Origin: Rhizobium indicum
Lineage (GTDB): Bacteria > Pseudomonadota > Alphaproteobacteria > Rhizobiales > Rhizobiaceae
DNA length: 64,000 nucleotides
Reading direction: 5' to 3'
Assembly (NCBI RefSeq): GCF_005862305.2
Contig: NZ_CP054021.1
Location: 1,488,001-1,552,000, forward strand
Both the position numbers and the translations under genes were made by a program. Below, piece after piece: positions 39,899 through 48,403 of the stretch (its first letter is position 1; each line of letters begins with the position of its first letter). The notes under the pieces are model-generated. The model was not told the DNA's origin. It did no database searches and saw nothing but the letters and a program-made list of their open reading frames with translations.

Positions 39899-40306
39899 AT
39901 GAATTTCCGCACCATGACCGCGGCCGGGCTTGCAATTGCGCTTGCCGGATGCACGACCATTCCTTCCGCCGGCAATCCGATCGAGGCCCGCTGGGTCGGC
40001 AAATCGGCCGGCATCTTCTTTGCCGCCTACGGCCCGCCGATCAGCGACAGCGAGCAAGGCTCGACCACCGTCTATACCTGGCGCGGCGGCTACAAGACCG
40101 TGCGCATTCCGGCGAAATATGCCGAAGGCGCCGACGGCAAGCGCGGCAAGCAGATCGCGTCGGCCCGCACCGCCTATCTGCGCTGCCAGGCCGAAATCAC
40201 CACCAGCTCCGATTACACGATCCGCGACATCCGCACCGTCGCCGACATCCCCGGCGTCGACGGTCCGTCCTATTGCGCAGAGTTCCTGGCGCCGGAACAG
40301 AAGTAA
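39899..40306 (+). CDS. Small lipoprotein
   Basis: A 135-residue protein. MNFRTMTAAGLAIALAGCTT is a lipoprotein signal with lipobox L-A-G-C. The mature part, 'RWVGKSAGIFFAAYGPPISDSEQGSTTVYTWRGGYKTVRIPAKYAEG', a K/R-rich linker and 'LRCQAEITTSSDYTIRDIRTVADIPGVDGPSYCAEFLAPEQK', resembles the small outer-membrane lipoproteins of Rhizobiales with SmpA/OmlA-like folding. Two cysteines may pair. ATG 39899 is chosen because the signal begins there. Function unknown. Confidence 0.82.
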   Translation: MNFRTMTAAGLAIALAGCTTIPSAGNPIEARWVGKSAGIFFAAYGPPISDSEQGSTTVYTWRGGYKTVRIPAKYAEGADGKRGKQIASARTAYLRCQAEITTSSDYTIRDIRTVADIPGVDGPSYCAEFLAPEQK

Positions 40307-40356
40307 CGGACGGTTTGTCGGCACGGGGCCATTGTTGCTCGGTGCCGAGGGCAGCC

Positions 40357-40420
40357 CCTCATCCGGCTGCCGCCACCTTCTCCCCGCCTGCGGGGAGAAG
40401 GGACCATGCCGCGACCTCTC
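40357..40420 (-). repeat. Half of the intergenic repeat R3
   Basis: It starts CCCCTCATCCGGCTGCCGCC and holds the CTCCCCGC-GCGGGGAG hairpin, then stops after the GACCTCTCG segment. It matches only one half of the full R3 element at 63379-63522. Confidence 0.65.
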
Positions 40421-40472
40421 GATCCACGCTTGCCTCTCGCTGCCGGAATAGCCAGGGCGTTACGTGGATACC

Positions 40473-40655
40473 CCCCTCTGCCCTGCCGGGCATCTCCCCC
40501 ACAGGTGGGGAGATCACAAGTGGCTTAACTTCCTACCCATCTACCGTTTCGCCGTGCTGTGACACCAGTTGTTTGGGGAAGCCAGTGCGCCCAGCCAATC
40601 TCCCCCCTTGTGGGGGAGATGCCCGGCAGGGCAGAGGGGGGTGCCACACGCACCC
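40473..40655. repeat. Long inverted repeat R2
   Basis: The left arm CCCCCTCTGCCCTGCCGGGC and following CTCCCCCAC pairs with the right arm GTGGGGGAGATGCCCGGCAG and GGCAGAGGGG. About 110 bases lie between the arms. The same element recurs at 56278-56490 and in shorter form at 59196-59402. It lies at the 3' side of aas and may work as its terminator. Confidence 0.75.
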
Positions 40656-40669
40656 CGAACCCTACGTCC

Positions 40670-43600
40670 TCACGCCGCCACTTCCCCCTGCACCGCAGCT
40701 TCCGCCAGCTTCCGCGCCGCGACGAAATCCACCTTGCCGGAGCCGAGTACCGGCACCTTGCCGATATTGACCTCGGCCGGGACCATCATGTCCATGGCGC
40801 CCTTGGATTTGGCGAAGGCGAGGAATTCGGCGCGGGTGGCGGTGGGGGCGTCGGTCAGGAGCACCAGGCGTTCGCCCTTCTTGGCGTCGGGCAGCGAGGA
40901 GACGACCGAGAGGGCACCCGGCCAGAGTTCGGCGGCGAGCGTCTCGACGGCGGCGAGCGAGATCATTTCGCCGCCAATCTTGGCGAAGCGTTTGGCGCGG
41001 CCGCGGATCTTGACGAAACCGTCCTCGTCGATGGTGACGATGTCGCCGGTGTCGTGCCAGCCGTCGGCGAGCGGCTCGAGCACGCCGGGCTTTTCGGCGC
41101 GCAGGTACCCTGCCATGACATTGGCGCCGCGCACATGCAACCTGCCGCCCTCATCGATGCCGGGCACCGGTTCGAGTTTCCATTCCATGCCCGGCAGGAT
41201 TTTGCCGACCGTGCCCGACTTGTTGTACATCGGCGTGTTGATCGAAATGACAGGCGCGGTCTCGGTGACGCCGTAACCTTCGAGGATGCGCAGGCCGAAC
41301 TTTTCCATATAGGTCTGGCGGGTTGCGGCCTTCACCGGCTCGGCGCCGGAGAAGATATAGCGGATCGAGCGGAAGTCGTAGGGATGCGCCGTCCTCGAAT
41401 AGCCGTTGAGGAAGGTGTCGGTGCCGAAGATGATCGTGGCGTTGGAGGCATAGATCAGCTCCGGCACGATGCGGTAATGCAGCGGCGACGGATAGAAATA
41501 GACCGGCACGCCTGATATCAGCGGCAGCACGGTGCCGGCCGTCAGCCCGAAGGAATGGAACACCGGCAGGATGTTGAACACCTTGTCGCCGCTGTGGAAA
41601 TCGATGCGGGCGGCGGCCTGGGCGGCATTCGACAGGATGTTGCGGTGGGTGAGCACCACGCCCTTCGGCGTGCCCTCGGACCCCGAGGTGAAGAGGATCA
41701 CGGCCGGATCATCCGGCTTACGCTTGACCAGCGGCCGCGCCTTGCGGAGATACCCAAGGATCTTGTCCTTGAGTGAGATTTCGGCCCTGAGATCATCGAG
41801 CCAGACGATCTTCACCTGCTTTTCCATCTCCTCGATCACGGGCCCGAGCTTCGCCTGGGTGACGAAGGCGCGCGAAGTCAGCACATGCCTGACTTCGGCG
41901 GCCTTGCAGGCGGAGAGGATATTGGCGGCACCCGCGGTGAAGTTCAGCATCGCCGGCACCTTGCCCGCGCTCATCACGCCGAGAAGAGTGGCGGCGGCGC
42001 CATTGGCATTCGGCAGCATGACGCCGAGGTTGGTTTCCGGAAACAGCGTGCGGAATTTGGCGCCGAGCACGGCAGCCCCGGTCAAGAGCTTGCCATAGGT
42101 CAGCCGGCCGGTGACCGGATCTTCGACGGCAAGCTTTTTCGTGCCGAATTCATGGCCTGCCTGAATGACGCGGTCGAGCACGGTGGACGAGGTATCGGCG
42201 GTCTGGAACAGCAGGTTCGACATGACCTGATAAAGTGCTGCACCCGCCGCCGTACGGCGCTTGCGGCCTTTCAGCTCCGGCGGTACTTCCAGCTTCACCG
42301 GTTCGAGAATGGTGACCTTGACCTTGGGGAACAGCCGGCGGCGGATCTTGCCGTTATCGAGATAGGAGAGATAGCTCTTCTCCAGCCCGTCGATCCTGAC
42401 CGGCACGACCATCGAGCCGGTCTTGTCGGCGACCATGGCGGCACCGTCATAGACCTTCATCAGCGTGCCGGTCACCGTCAGGCGGCCCTCGGGGAAGATG
42501 CCGATCGGGTTGCCGTCCTGCACCACCTTGATCAGCGAACGCGTCGCCATCGGTTTTGTCGGGTCGAGCGGCAGGAATTTGCACATCTTCAGGAAGGGCC
42601 GCACCCACCAGGCCTGGGCGATCTTGTAATCGACGGCAAAGGTGGGCTCTTCCTCGGTGATGGCAAGCGCCAGGGCGCCATCGAGCAGGCTGACATGGTT
42701 GAGCGCGATGATCGGCGCGCGGCCGGCCTTCTTGATATTCTCCAGCCCCTCGACCTCCAGCCGCATGAAGGCGCGGAACAGGATCGAGATGAAATCGCGG
42801 AAGGGATTGGTCGGCAGCGTCTTCAGCATCAGCCAGGCAACGGCGAAATTGATCACGCCGAGGCCGATCAGGATTTGAGGGATGGAGGCGCCGAGCGCCT
42901 GGACGACGGCAACGAGGCCGAGGCCGACGGTGATGAACAGGGCCGACAGCACATTGGCGGCACCGATGACGCGGGCGCGGCGGTCCTCATGCGCCCAGGT
43001 CTGCAGCGCGGCGAAGGTCGGCACGGCGATGAAGGCGCCTGCTATCGCCATGCCGGCGAGATCGATGGCGACGCGGATGGTATTTTCACCGGCAAAGAAA
43101 CCGGCAATCGTCGTTGCGTGGCTCACCGAAGCCAAGCCCCAGAGATTCCAGGCGAGATCGAGGCTGAAGAGGCCAAGCAGCGCGGTGCCGACCGGGGCCG
43201 GCAGCAGCACGATGCGGCCAGACGACATCCAGGCGGCAATCGCCGAGCCGACGGCGACGGCGATGGCAAAGACGGTGAGATAGGCCGGCACGACGAGCTC
43301 GGAGCCGCCGAGCAGCTCGGTGACCATAGTCGGCAGGATGGAGAGAACGAAGGCGCCGACCAGCCAGAACCAGCAATTCATCAGCGCCGAACGCCACAGG
43401 CGTTTGTCCTCGCGGATTTCCATGACGAGGGTGTAGCTGGAGCGGATGACATTGCGGTCGATCTGAAGATCCGGCGCCTTGGAGCCGGTGGGCGGGATCA
43501 TCCGGCTGGCGAGCCAGCAAAGCACCGAAAGCCCCATCATCATCGTGCCGAAGAGCAGCACATTATCGCCGCTGGAAAAGGCGAGCGCGGCGATGATCGT

Positions 43601-44065
43601 GCCGGAAAGGATGGCGATGAAGGTGCCGCCCTCGATCCAGGCATTGGCCTTCGGCAGGTCGCGGCGTTCGAGATGATCGGGCAGGATGCCGTATTTGATC
43701 GGCCCGAACAGGGCCGAGACAACACCGAAGCCGAACAGCGCCGCCATCAGCACGAAGATGGACGAAAACGCGAGACCGACGACGGCAAGGGCGGCGACCG
43801 CGATCTCGCAGCGTTTCAACAGCTCGGCGATCTTCGCCTTGTCGTGCTTGTCGGCGAGTTCGCCGCCGAGTGCAGAGAGCAGCAGGAAGGGCACGATGAG
43901 GATGACGCCGGCAAGCGTCACCAGGGCGGCACCTTCACTGGCCGACATCTTGAAGAGAATGAGGAACACCAGGGTGTTCTTGAGGAAATTGTCGTTGAAG
44001 GCCGTCAGGAACTGGGTCCAGAACAGCGGCGCGAATTTCCTTGAGGTCATCAGATTGTGTTGCAC
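40670..44065 (-). CDS. aas: Bifunctional acyl-ACP synthetase/2-acylglycerophospholipid acyltransferase fused to an MFS lysophospholipid transporter
   Basis: A 1131-residue three-domain protein. Residues about 1-400 are an MFS transporter of the LplT kind ('RKFAPLFWTQFLTAFNDNFLKNTLVFLILF'); about 420-620 a PlsC acyltransferase with the NH-x4-D motif in 'ALNHVSLLDGALALA' and 'IFPEGRLTVTG'; about 640-1131 an AMP-binding ligase with 'VILFTSGSEGTPKGVVLTHRN' and 'GYGVTETAPVISINTP', 'WHDTGDIVTIDEDGFVKIRGRAKRFAKIGGEM'. It re-acylates lysophospholipids flipped into the cytosol, using ACP-activated fatty acids. GTG 44065 with AGAGGGA upstream is the start; ATG 44050 is alternative. The R2 repeat follows. 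Confidence 0.94.
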   Translation of the reverse strand: MQHNLMTSRKFAPLFWTQFLTAFNDNFLKNTLVFLILFKMSASEGAALVTLAGVILIVPFLLLSALGGELADKHDKAKIAELLKRCEIAVAALAVVGLAFSSIFVLMAALFGFGVVSALFGPIKYGILPDHLERRDLPKANAWIEGGTFIAILSGTIIAALAFSSGDNVLLFGTMMMGLSVLCWLASRMIPPTGSKAPDLQIDRNVIRSSYTLVMEIREDKRLWRSALMNCWFWLVGAFVLSILPTMVTELLGGSELVVPAYLTVFAIAVAVGSAIAAWMSSGRIVLLPAPVGTALLGLFSLDLAWNLWGLASVSHATTIAGFFAGENTIRVAIDLAGMAIAGAFIAVPTFAALQTWAHEDRRARVIGAANVLSALFITVGLGLVAVVQALGASIPQILIGLGVINFAVAWLMLKTLPTNPFRDFISILFRAFMRLEVEGLENIKKAGRAPIIALNHVSLLDGALALAITEEEPTFAVDYKIAQAWWVRPFLKMCKFLPLDPTKPMATRSLIKVVQDGNPIGIFPEGRLTVTGTLMKVYDGAAMVADKTGSMVVPVRIDGLEKSYLSYLDNGKIRRRLFPKVKVTILEPVKLEVPPELKGRKRRTAAGAALYQVMSNLLFQTADTSSTVLDRVIQAGHEFGTKKLAVEDPVTGRLTYGKLLTGAAVLGAKFRTLFPETNLGVMLPNANGAAATLLGVMSAGKVPAMLNFTAGAANILSACKAAEVRHVLTSRAFVTQAKLGPVIEEMEKQVKIVWLDDLRAEISLKDKILGYLRKARPLVKRKPDDPAVILFTSGSEGTPKGVVLTHRNILSNAAQAAARIDFHSGDKVFNILPVFHSFGLTAGTVLPLISGVPVYFYPSPLHYRIVPELIYASNATIIFGTDTFLNGYSRTAHPYDFRSIRYIFSGAEPVKAATRQTYMEKFGLRILEGYGVTETAPVISINTPMYNKSGTVGKILPGMEWKLEPVPGIDEGGRLHVRGANVMAGYLRAEKPGVLEPLADGWHDTGDIVTIDEDGFVKIRGRAKRFAKIGGEMISLAAVETLAAELWPGALSVVSSLPDAKKGERLVLLTDAPTATRAEFLAFAKSKGAMDMMVPAEVNIGKVPVLGSGKVDFVAARKLAEAAVQGEVAA

Positions 44066-44157
44066 GGCGGGTCCCTCTTTCGACTGGCAGAGAAGGCCAC
44101 AGAGTTGTTACGCAAAAGTTGAATGCGGTAACAACTCTGCGCTGTGGTTAACCAAGA

Positions 44158-44439
44158 TCAATCTTCATCGTTACGATTGAACTTGACCAGGAGTTTCTCC
44201 GTGCGGGCATCCTCGACCTTGCGGATCAGCTTCTCGGATTCGGCGTTATCGCGCAGCGTCTTGGTGATGTTCACCGTGGTCTGTACCAGCATCAGAATGC
44301 CCATGGCGAGATAGCCTTTGCCCCAGAGATCGAGCGGCATCATGTAGAGGCCGAGCGCCAGCATGAAGGCGGCCGAGCCGAAGGAGATGTAGGAGAAGCT
44401 GACCCAGCTCGCGGAATGTTTCTGGAAACTGTCGTTCAT
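44158..44439 (-). CDS. YiaA/YiaB-type two-helix inner membrane protein
   Basis: A 93-residue protein. 'SASWVSFSYISFGSAAFMLALGLYMMPLDLWGKGYLAMGILMLVQTTVNITKTLRDNAESEKLIRKVEDARTEKLL' matches the YiaAB two-helix domain with helices at about 13-30 and 38-58 and a charged C-terminal helix. It lies between pspA and aas in the same direction (49-base gap to pspA's stop), so it is probably in the PspA operon and in the envelope stress response. ATG 44439. Confidence 0.9.
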   Translation of the reverse strand: MNDSFQKHSASWVSFSYISFGSAAFMLALGLYMMPLDLWGKGYLAMGILMLVQTTVNITKTLRDNAESEKLIRKVEDARTEKLLVKFNRNDED

Positions 44440-44488
44440 ATCAGTGGTCCCTATGGTTCGATGGATGAATGGTTGGATGGATGCGATT

Positions 44489-45175
44489 TCAGGCAGCAGG
44501 CGTGATGCGGCTCTTCAGCCGCGCCAGCACATCATCGGCGGATGAGCGCAGCGGCGCGCCGAAGCCGGCATTGGCAAGCTTTTCGATGATGCCGGCCGGG
44601 CGGATGGCGCCTTCCATGTCCTTCAGGGCGGCGGCCGTCAGCTCATTCTGGCTCTGGCGCAGGCGAAGGCGGGCGAGCGTCTCCTCGGCATCGTCGAGCG
44701 TCGCAAAGCCTGGACCGGCGACTGCGACATCGAGCTTCTGCGCCTCCTGCGTGGCACGCGCCAGCCGCTCGCCGCGCTGCAACTCCTGCAGCCGCGCTTC
44801 GGAGGCCCGGACGATGCCCTTCAGCTTGTCGATCGCTTGAGTGAACTGGGCCTGCGCCCTTTCCGATGCATCGCGCTCGGCTTCGAGAAAAGCGATCGCC
44901 TCGGCCGCCTCGCGGGCGAGAGCCTCATTGCCCTTGGTGAGTGCCGCGGAAGCGCGAACCTCGAGATCGGCGATGCGGGCAACGATCGTTGCGTGCTGCC
45001 CCTTCTCCTGCTCGTTCTGGGCGATGGCGACCGCCACACTGCGCCGCGCCGACTGGATCGATTGGGCGGCATCGCGGATCTGCTGGGAAAGCAGCGGCAC
45101 GGCGTTACGATCGGCGAAAGCCTGTTCGGCATCATGCGCCCTGCCCCGCAACAAAATGGAAATCAGTTTGAACAT
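44489..45175 (-). CDS. pspA: PspA/IM30-family envelope stress protein
   Basis: A 228-residue coiled-coil protein beginning 'MFKLISILLRGRAHDAEQAFADRNAVPLLSQQIRDAAQSIQSARRSVAVAIAQ', the amphipathic helix and first coil of PspA. Long helices follow ('IADLEVRASAALTKGNEALAREAAEAIAFLEAERDASERAQAQFTQAIDKLKGIVRASEARLQELQ') and a C-terminal helical part. It oligomerises on the inner membrane and protects it. AGGAAGG before ATG 45175. Divergent from the TetR gene at 45287; three operators at 45193-45264 lie in the shared promoter. Confidence 0.9.
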   Translation of the reverse strand: MFKLISILLRGRAHDAEQAFADRNAVPLLSQQIRDAAQSIQSARRSVAVAIAQNEQEKGQHATIVARIADLEVRASAALTKGNEALAREAAEAIAFLEAERDASERAQAQFTQAIDKLKGIVRASEARLQELQRGERLARATQEAQKLDVAVAGPGFATLDDAEETLARLRLRQSQNELTAAALKDMEGAIRPAGIIEKLANAGFGAPLRSSADDVLARLKSRITPAA

Positions 45176-45192
45176 TTCCTTCCTCCGGTTTA

Positions 45193-45264
45193 TGAACGTT
45201 GTTCACGAGAGGTGTTATGCCAGAATCATGAACGTCGTTCAAGATAAATTTTGAACGACGTTCA
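45193..45264. promoter_or_regulatory. Three TetR operators between pspA and its divergent regulator
   Basis: TGAACG-N-x-GTTCA palindromes lie at 45193-45205 (TGAACGTTGTTCA), 45229-45241 (TGAACGTCGTTCA) and 45252-45264 (TGAACGACGTTCA). Centres are 36 and 23 bases apart. They cover the divergent promoter region of pspA-yiaA and of the TetR gene, so the TetR protein should repress both. Confidence 0.8.
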
Positions 45265-45286
45265 AAAAATCGAAGTGGAATGGTTA

Positions 45287-45895
45287 ATGGCCGGTAGGCG
45301 AGAAGAAAAACGCGAAGACCTGAAGGCCCGGCTGATCGAGGCGGCGCGCGAGCGGATCGCCAGAGACGGGCTGGCGAACCTCCGGGCCCGCGATATCACC
45401 CAGGATGCCGGCTGCGCGCTTGGCGGCCTCTACACGGTCTTTTCAGACCTCGCCGAGCTCGTCATCCACGTCAACTCCGCGACGCTGAAGGCGCTGGAGG
45501 CAAGGCTGACCCTTGATAAAACCAAGGACCGGCCGCCGACCGACCGGCTGCGCAACCTGGCGCAGGGATATCTCAGCTTCGCCGTCGAGCACCGGAACCT
45601 CTGGAAGGCGCTGTTCGACCACTTCCCGCCGGAAACCAGCCCGACGCCGCAATGGCATCTTAACGAGCACCTCTTCCTGATGGACGTGATCGCCGAACCG
45701 CTGGCCGAACTGCAACCCGACATGCCCCCCGAAGACCGCGCCATCCGCGCCCGCACCCTCTTCGGCGCGGTGCACGGCGTCGTCAGCATCAGCCTCGAAG
45801 GCCGCTTCGTCGGCCTGCCGCTGGAGCGGCTGGCGCGGGAGGTGGATGAACTGGTGCAGACGATAGCGGCCGGGGCGGAGCGGCGGCGGGGGTGA
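45287..45895 (+). CDS. TetR-family regulator with WHG-type C-terminal domain
   Basis: A 202-residue TetR. The HTH is 'RLIEAARERIARDGLANLRARDITQDAGCALGGLYTVFSDLAELVIHVN', followed by the TetR_C WHG-like 'RLRNLAQGYLSFAVEHRNLWKALFDHF' and 'FLMDVIAEPLAELQPDMPPEDRAIRARTLFGAVHGVVSISLEGRF'. ATG 45287 (MAGRREEKRE) is chosen because operator 3 covers the frame upstream. Divergent from pspA across three palindromic operators. A frameshifted copy of its 3' part (bases 45608-45875) lies at 49231-49492. Confidence 0.92.
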   Translation: MAGRREEKREDLKARLIEAARERIARDGLANLRARDITQDAGCALGGLYTVFSDLAELVIHVNSATLKALEARLTLDKTKDRPPTDRLRNLAQGYLSFAVEHRNLWKALFDHFPPETSPTPQWHLNEHLFLMDVIAEPLAELQPDMPPEDRAIRARTLFGAVHGVVSISLEGRFVGLPLERLAREVDELVQTIAAGAERRRG

Positions 45896-46339
45896 TGGGG
45901 CGGCCACCGGTTTTTGATTGGAACGTCAGCGCACATTCCGTCATCCCAGACGTTGCCCCACTACTGTCCGGGTCGTGCCGATGGCACCAACCGATAGCAA
46001 TGCGGCTTTGGCAGCTTTGCGCCGCCAGTTGCGGACGTTCAGACGATCGGCGACCATAGAGGTTCTGTACGCTAGCTGTGCTGTCCAAATTGAGCATTTG
46101 GTGCGGAGAGATTGCTCGCGCTACCGGGCATTAGTTTGGGACACTAAACTAGCCGCACTCACGGGGATATGGCTGCGCAAAGGGACTCAAATATCTCCTC
46201 GCAATAATTTGCAATTTCTACATAAGAAACTGGAGACCGAGGTGATTGAAAACGCTGCATGTATAGGGTTCGGTACCTACTTCCGCCCATGCCCAGAGTT
46301 GTGGTAACTGGGGAGTACATTATTGTTTACGGGGGCGAG
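45896..46339. other. Intergenic before the FRG gene
   Basis: The first part holds TCCGTCATCCCAGACG (REP-like). A possible 108-residue frame 45981-46307 lacks a ribosome-binding site and homology. The DNA becomes more AT-rich toward 46200. This boundary marks the left edge of the accessory block. Confidence 0.4.
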
Positions 46340-47140
46340 ATGCCAGACATCGTTACTCATAAGCCGGGTAGCTTTTCGGAAGTGATGCAGCTTGTTGAAG
46401 CGTTCCAAGATGCCCATGAGACTTCGTGGTATCGAGGCGTTGGTAACGCGGAGCATTCCCTGACCCCCACAATATTTCGGCATCCAAAGCATACGAAAAT
46501 TGAGAAAATCCATGAGATGGAGACTGCTCTCTCGTCTGTATTCGAGCAACGCTCACCACCGTTTGTAAGTCAAGCTTTCAAAAGCGTTTGGGAACGAATG
46601 TTTTACATGCAGCACTACGGCATACCTACCCGGTTACTAGACTGGACGGAAAGCCCGTTTATCGCATTATACTTTGCGCTTACCTCTTCCGAAAGGACAA
46701 AGACGGGGAAACCAAAGAATGATGCGGCATTTTGGATGCTCGATCCAATTTTGTGGAACCGTGGCGCGCTCAGCGACATCTCCTTCAATGGAGGTATTCT
46801 CGACCCAAACCGTGAGCAAGTGAAAAGTTATAGCCCCGAAGCGGATCTTGATGAGCGGAAGAATCTTCCGATAATGATTTACGGCACTCACAATAGCCCG
46901 CGGATAGTGGCGCAACGAGGAATGTTCGCCTTGTTCGGAAAAAGCGTCGATGCCATGGATAAAAGCTACTCAGATAATCCCTTTGCCGATGGAACGCTGC
47001 ATAAAGTCGTCATAGATAAGGACATACGGGATACCGTTGCGCATTCGCTCTTCCGCAAGGGGATATCCGACTCAACAATTTACCCCGATCTTCACGGCTT
47101 ATCGCTTGAACTAAGGCGATCTTTTGGGTTTTCGCAATGA
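46340..47140 (+). CDS. FRG-domain protein (first gene of a two-gene system)
   Basis: A 266-residue protein. The FRG domain is recognisable from 'SFSEVMQLVEAFQDAHETSWYRGVGNAEHSLTPTIFRH' (Y-R-G in place of F-R-G), 'QAFKSVWERMFYMQHYGIPTRLLDWTESPFIALYFALTSS' (the H-x-G-x-PTRLLDWT core) and a late 'NSPRIVAQRGMFALFG' (R-x-x-x-Q-x-G-x-F). FRG domains are thought related to ADP-ribosyltransferase folds, but activity is unproven. ATG 46340 is preferred over 46259. Its TGA overlaps the ATG of the DUF262 gene. Base composition is more AT-rich than flanking genes, suggesting transfer. A toxin or defence effector role is inferred. Confidence 0.85.
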   Translation: MPDIVTHKPGSFSEVMQLVEAFQDAHETSWYRGVGNAEHSLTPTIFRHPKHTKIEKIHEMETALSSVFEQRSPPFVSQAFKSVWERMFYMQHYGIPTRLLDWTESPFIALYFALTSSERTKTGKPKNDAAFWMLDPILWNRGALSDISFNGGILDPNREQVKSYSPEADLDERKNLPIMIYGTHNSPRIVAQRGMFALFGKSVDAMDKSYSDNPFADGTLHKVVIDKDIRDTVAHSLFRKGISDSTIYPDLHGLSLELRRSFGFSQ

Positions 47141-48192
47141 GCATTCTCAGGATAACTCCGCATAATCCGAAAACTCTAGTGTGGTGGTACAATCACCGGG
47201 AAGACATTGACTTTGACCCGCCATATCAGCGCCGTGGTAGGCTTTGGTCTGTAGAAGACAAAGCTTTCTTGATCGATTCCATTATAAATGGATTTGACGT
47301 ACCCAAGTTATACTTGGCCGATTTTCAGATAGGTCAATCAGCGCTCAACAACTCCAAGCTTCCGTACGCAATTATCGATGGAAAGCAACGCTTGGAAGCG
47401 ATTTTCGACTTCTTTGAAAATAAGCTCGTGCTTGGCCCCAGCTTCTCATTCAAGAAGGATCCGTCCTTGAAAATCGCTGGCTTAAGCCTGAGAGACCTGC
47501 GGAGATCGCATCCGAAGGTTGCAGAGGAATTTGAGAACGCATCCCTAGACATTATGAGCGTCTTTGCAGAAGACGAAGCCGATATTAATGAGATTTTCGT
47601 TCGTTTGAACAAATCAAAACCCCTTACGGGAGCCGAAGTCCGTAATGCCGTAATAGGACCGGTATCGGATCTTATTCGCGTCTTAAGCTCTCATGCTTTC
47701 TTTATAGAAAATATCAGATTTGGCGTCTCGCGCGCAGCAGACCTCAATGCCGCGGCAAAGCTGTTGCTCTTTGAGTACGCTGGAAAGCCTACAGCTACCA
47801 AGAAAACAAACTTGGACGAGTTTGCGCGGCAAGATGTAGATAGAGAAAAACTAGAACTAGCGGCTCGAAGAGCCTTGGACACGCTCACCGCTATATCTGA
47901 GATCTTTATACCGCGTGACCCTCTACTCGCGTCCGCAGGCATAATTCCGGTTTACTATTGGTTTATTCGAGGCATCCCCGAGGAGCAGCGCTTCGGAGTG
48001 CGACAGTTTCTGAACGACTTTGAAGTGCAGCGTAAAGAGAATCGAGAAATGCAAAAAGATGTGGGAGAGGAAAGCCTTAATCCTTCCTTGGCTCGCTTTG
48101 ACACCCTTAATAGAAGTACTAATGACCAACAAAGCCATGTTGGCCGAATCCAGATACTAGAAGAGTTCTTTAACCAATGGCCGTTGCGTTAA
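47137..48192 (+). CDS. DUF262 (ParB-like) protein coupled to the FRG protein
   Basis: A 351-residue protein. DUF262 is seen in 'IDFDPPYQRRGRLWSVEDKAFLIDSIINGFDVPKLYLAD' (PPYQR), 'PYAIIDGKQRLEAIFDFFEN' (DGKQR) and 'VFAEDEADINEIFVRLNKSKPLTGAEVRNA' (N-x-x-K-x-LTxxE). This ParB/Srx-like nucleotide-binding domain is also the N-terminal part of GmrSD-type type IV restriction enzymes, but no DUF1524 HNH nuclease follows; the C-terminal half is alpha-helical. ATG 47137 overlaps the FRG stop (ATGA). Together with the FRG protein it may form a two-component anti-phage or abortive-infection module; this is inference. Confidence 0.88.
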   Translation: MSILRITPHNPKTLVWWYNHREDIDFDPPYQRRGRLWSVEDKAFLIDSIINGFDVPKLYLADFQIGQSALNNSKLPYAIIDGKQRLEAIFDFFENKLVLGPSFSFKKDPSLKIAGLSLRDLRRSHPKVAEEFENASLDIMSVFAEDEADINEIFVRLNKSKPLTGAEVRNAVIGPVSDLIRVLSSHAFFIENIRFGVSRAADLNAAAKLLLFEYAGKPTATKKTNLDEFARQDVDREKLELAARRALDTLTAISEIFIPRDPLLASAGIIPVYYWFIRGIPEEQRFGVRQFLNDFEVQRKENREMQKDVGEESLNPSLARFDTLNRSTNDQQSHVGRIQILEEFFNQWPLR

Positions 48193-48403
48193 ACGCTTCC
48201 TGCAAGCAGTACCTTGCATTCTCATCAAGTCGGGAAAATTCATAAACCCCAACCCTACTCCACATACCTAAATATCCCGATTGGTAAATTCCCATGAATC
48301 CTCACCTGGGAGGAGCGCGCGGTGGAGCCCATGCCTCAACTCCTCCGTTGAGCAAACCAACGAAAGCTGATTGACTGACGCCGCCGCCGCGAATGGAGAC
48401 AGC

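Noticed and set aside
41885..44044. 719-residue open frame on the plus strand
   Set aside because: It lies wholly antisense to aas, has repetitive charged composition and no domain; a GC-rich shadow frame.
45981..46307. Possible 108-residue gene before the FRG gene
   Set aside because: No ribosome-binding site, no homology and mixed composition; could only be revived by conservation upstream of FRG homologues.
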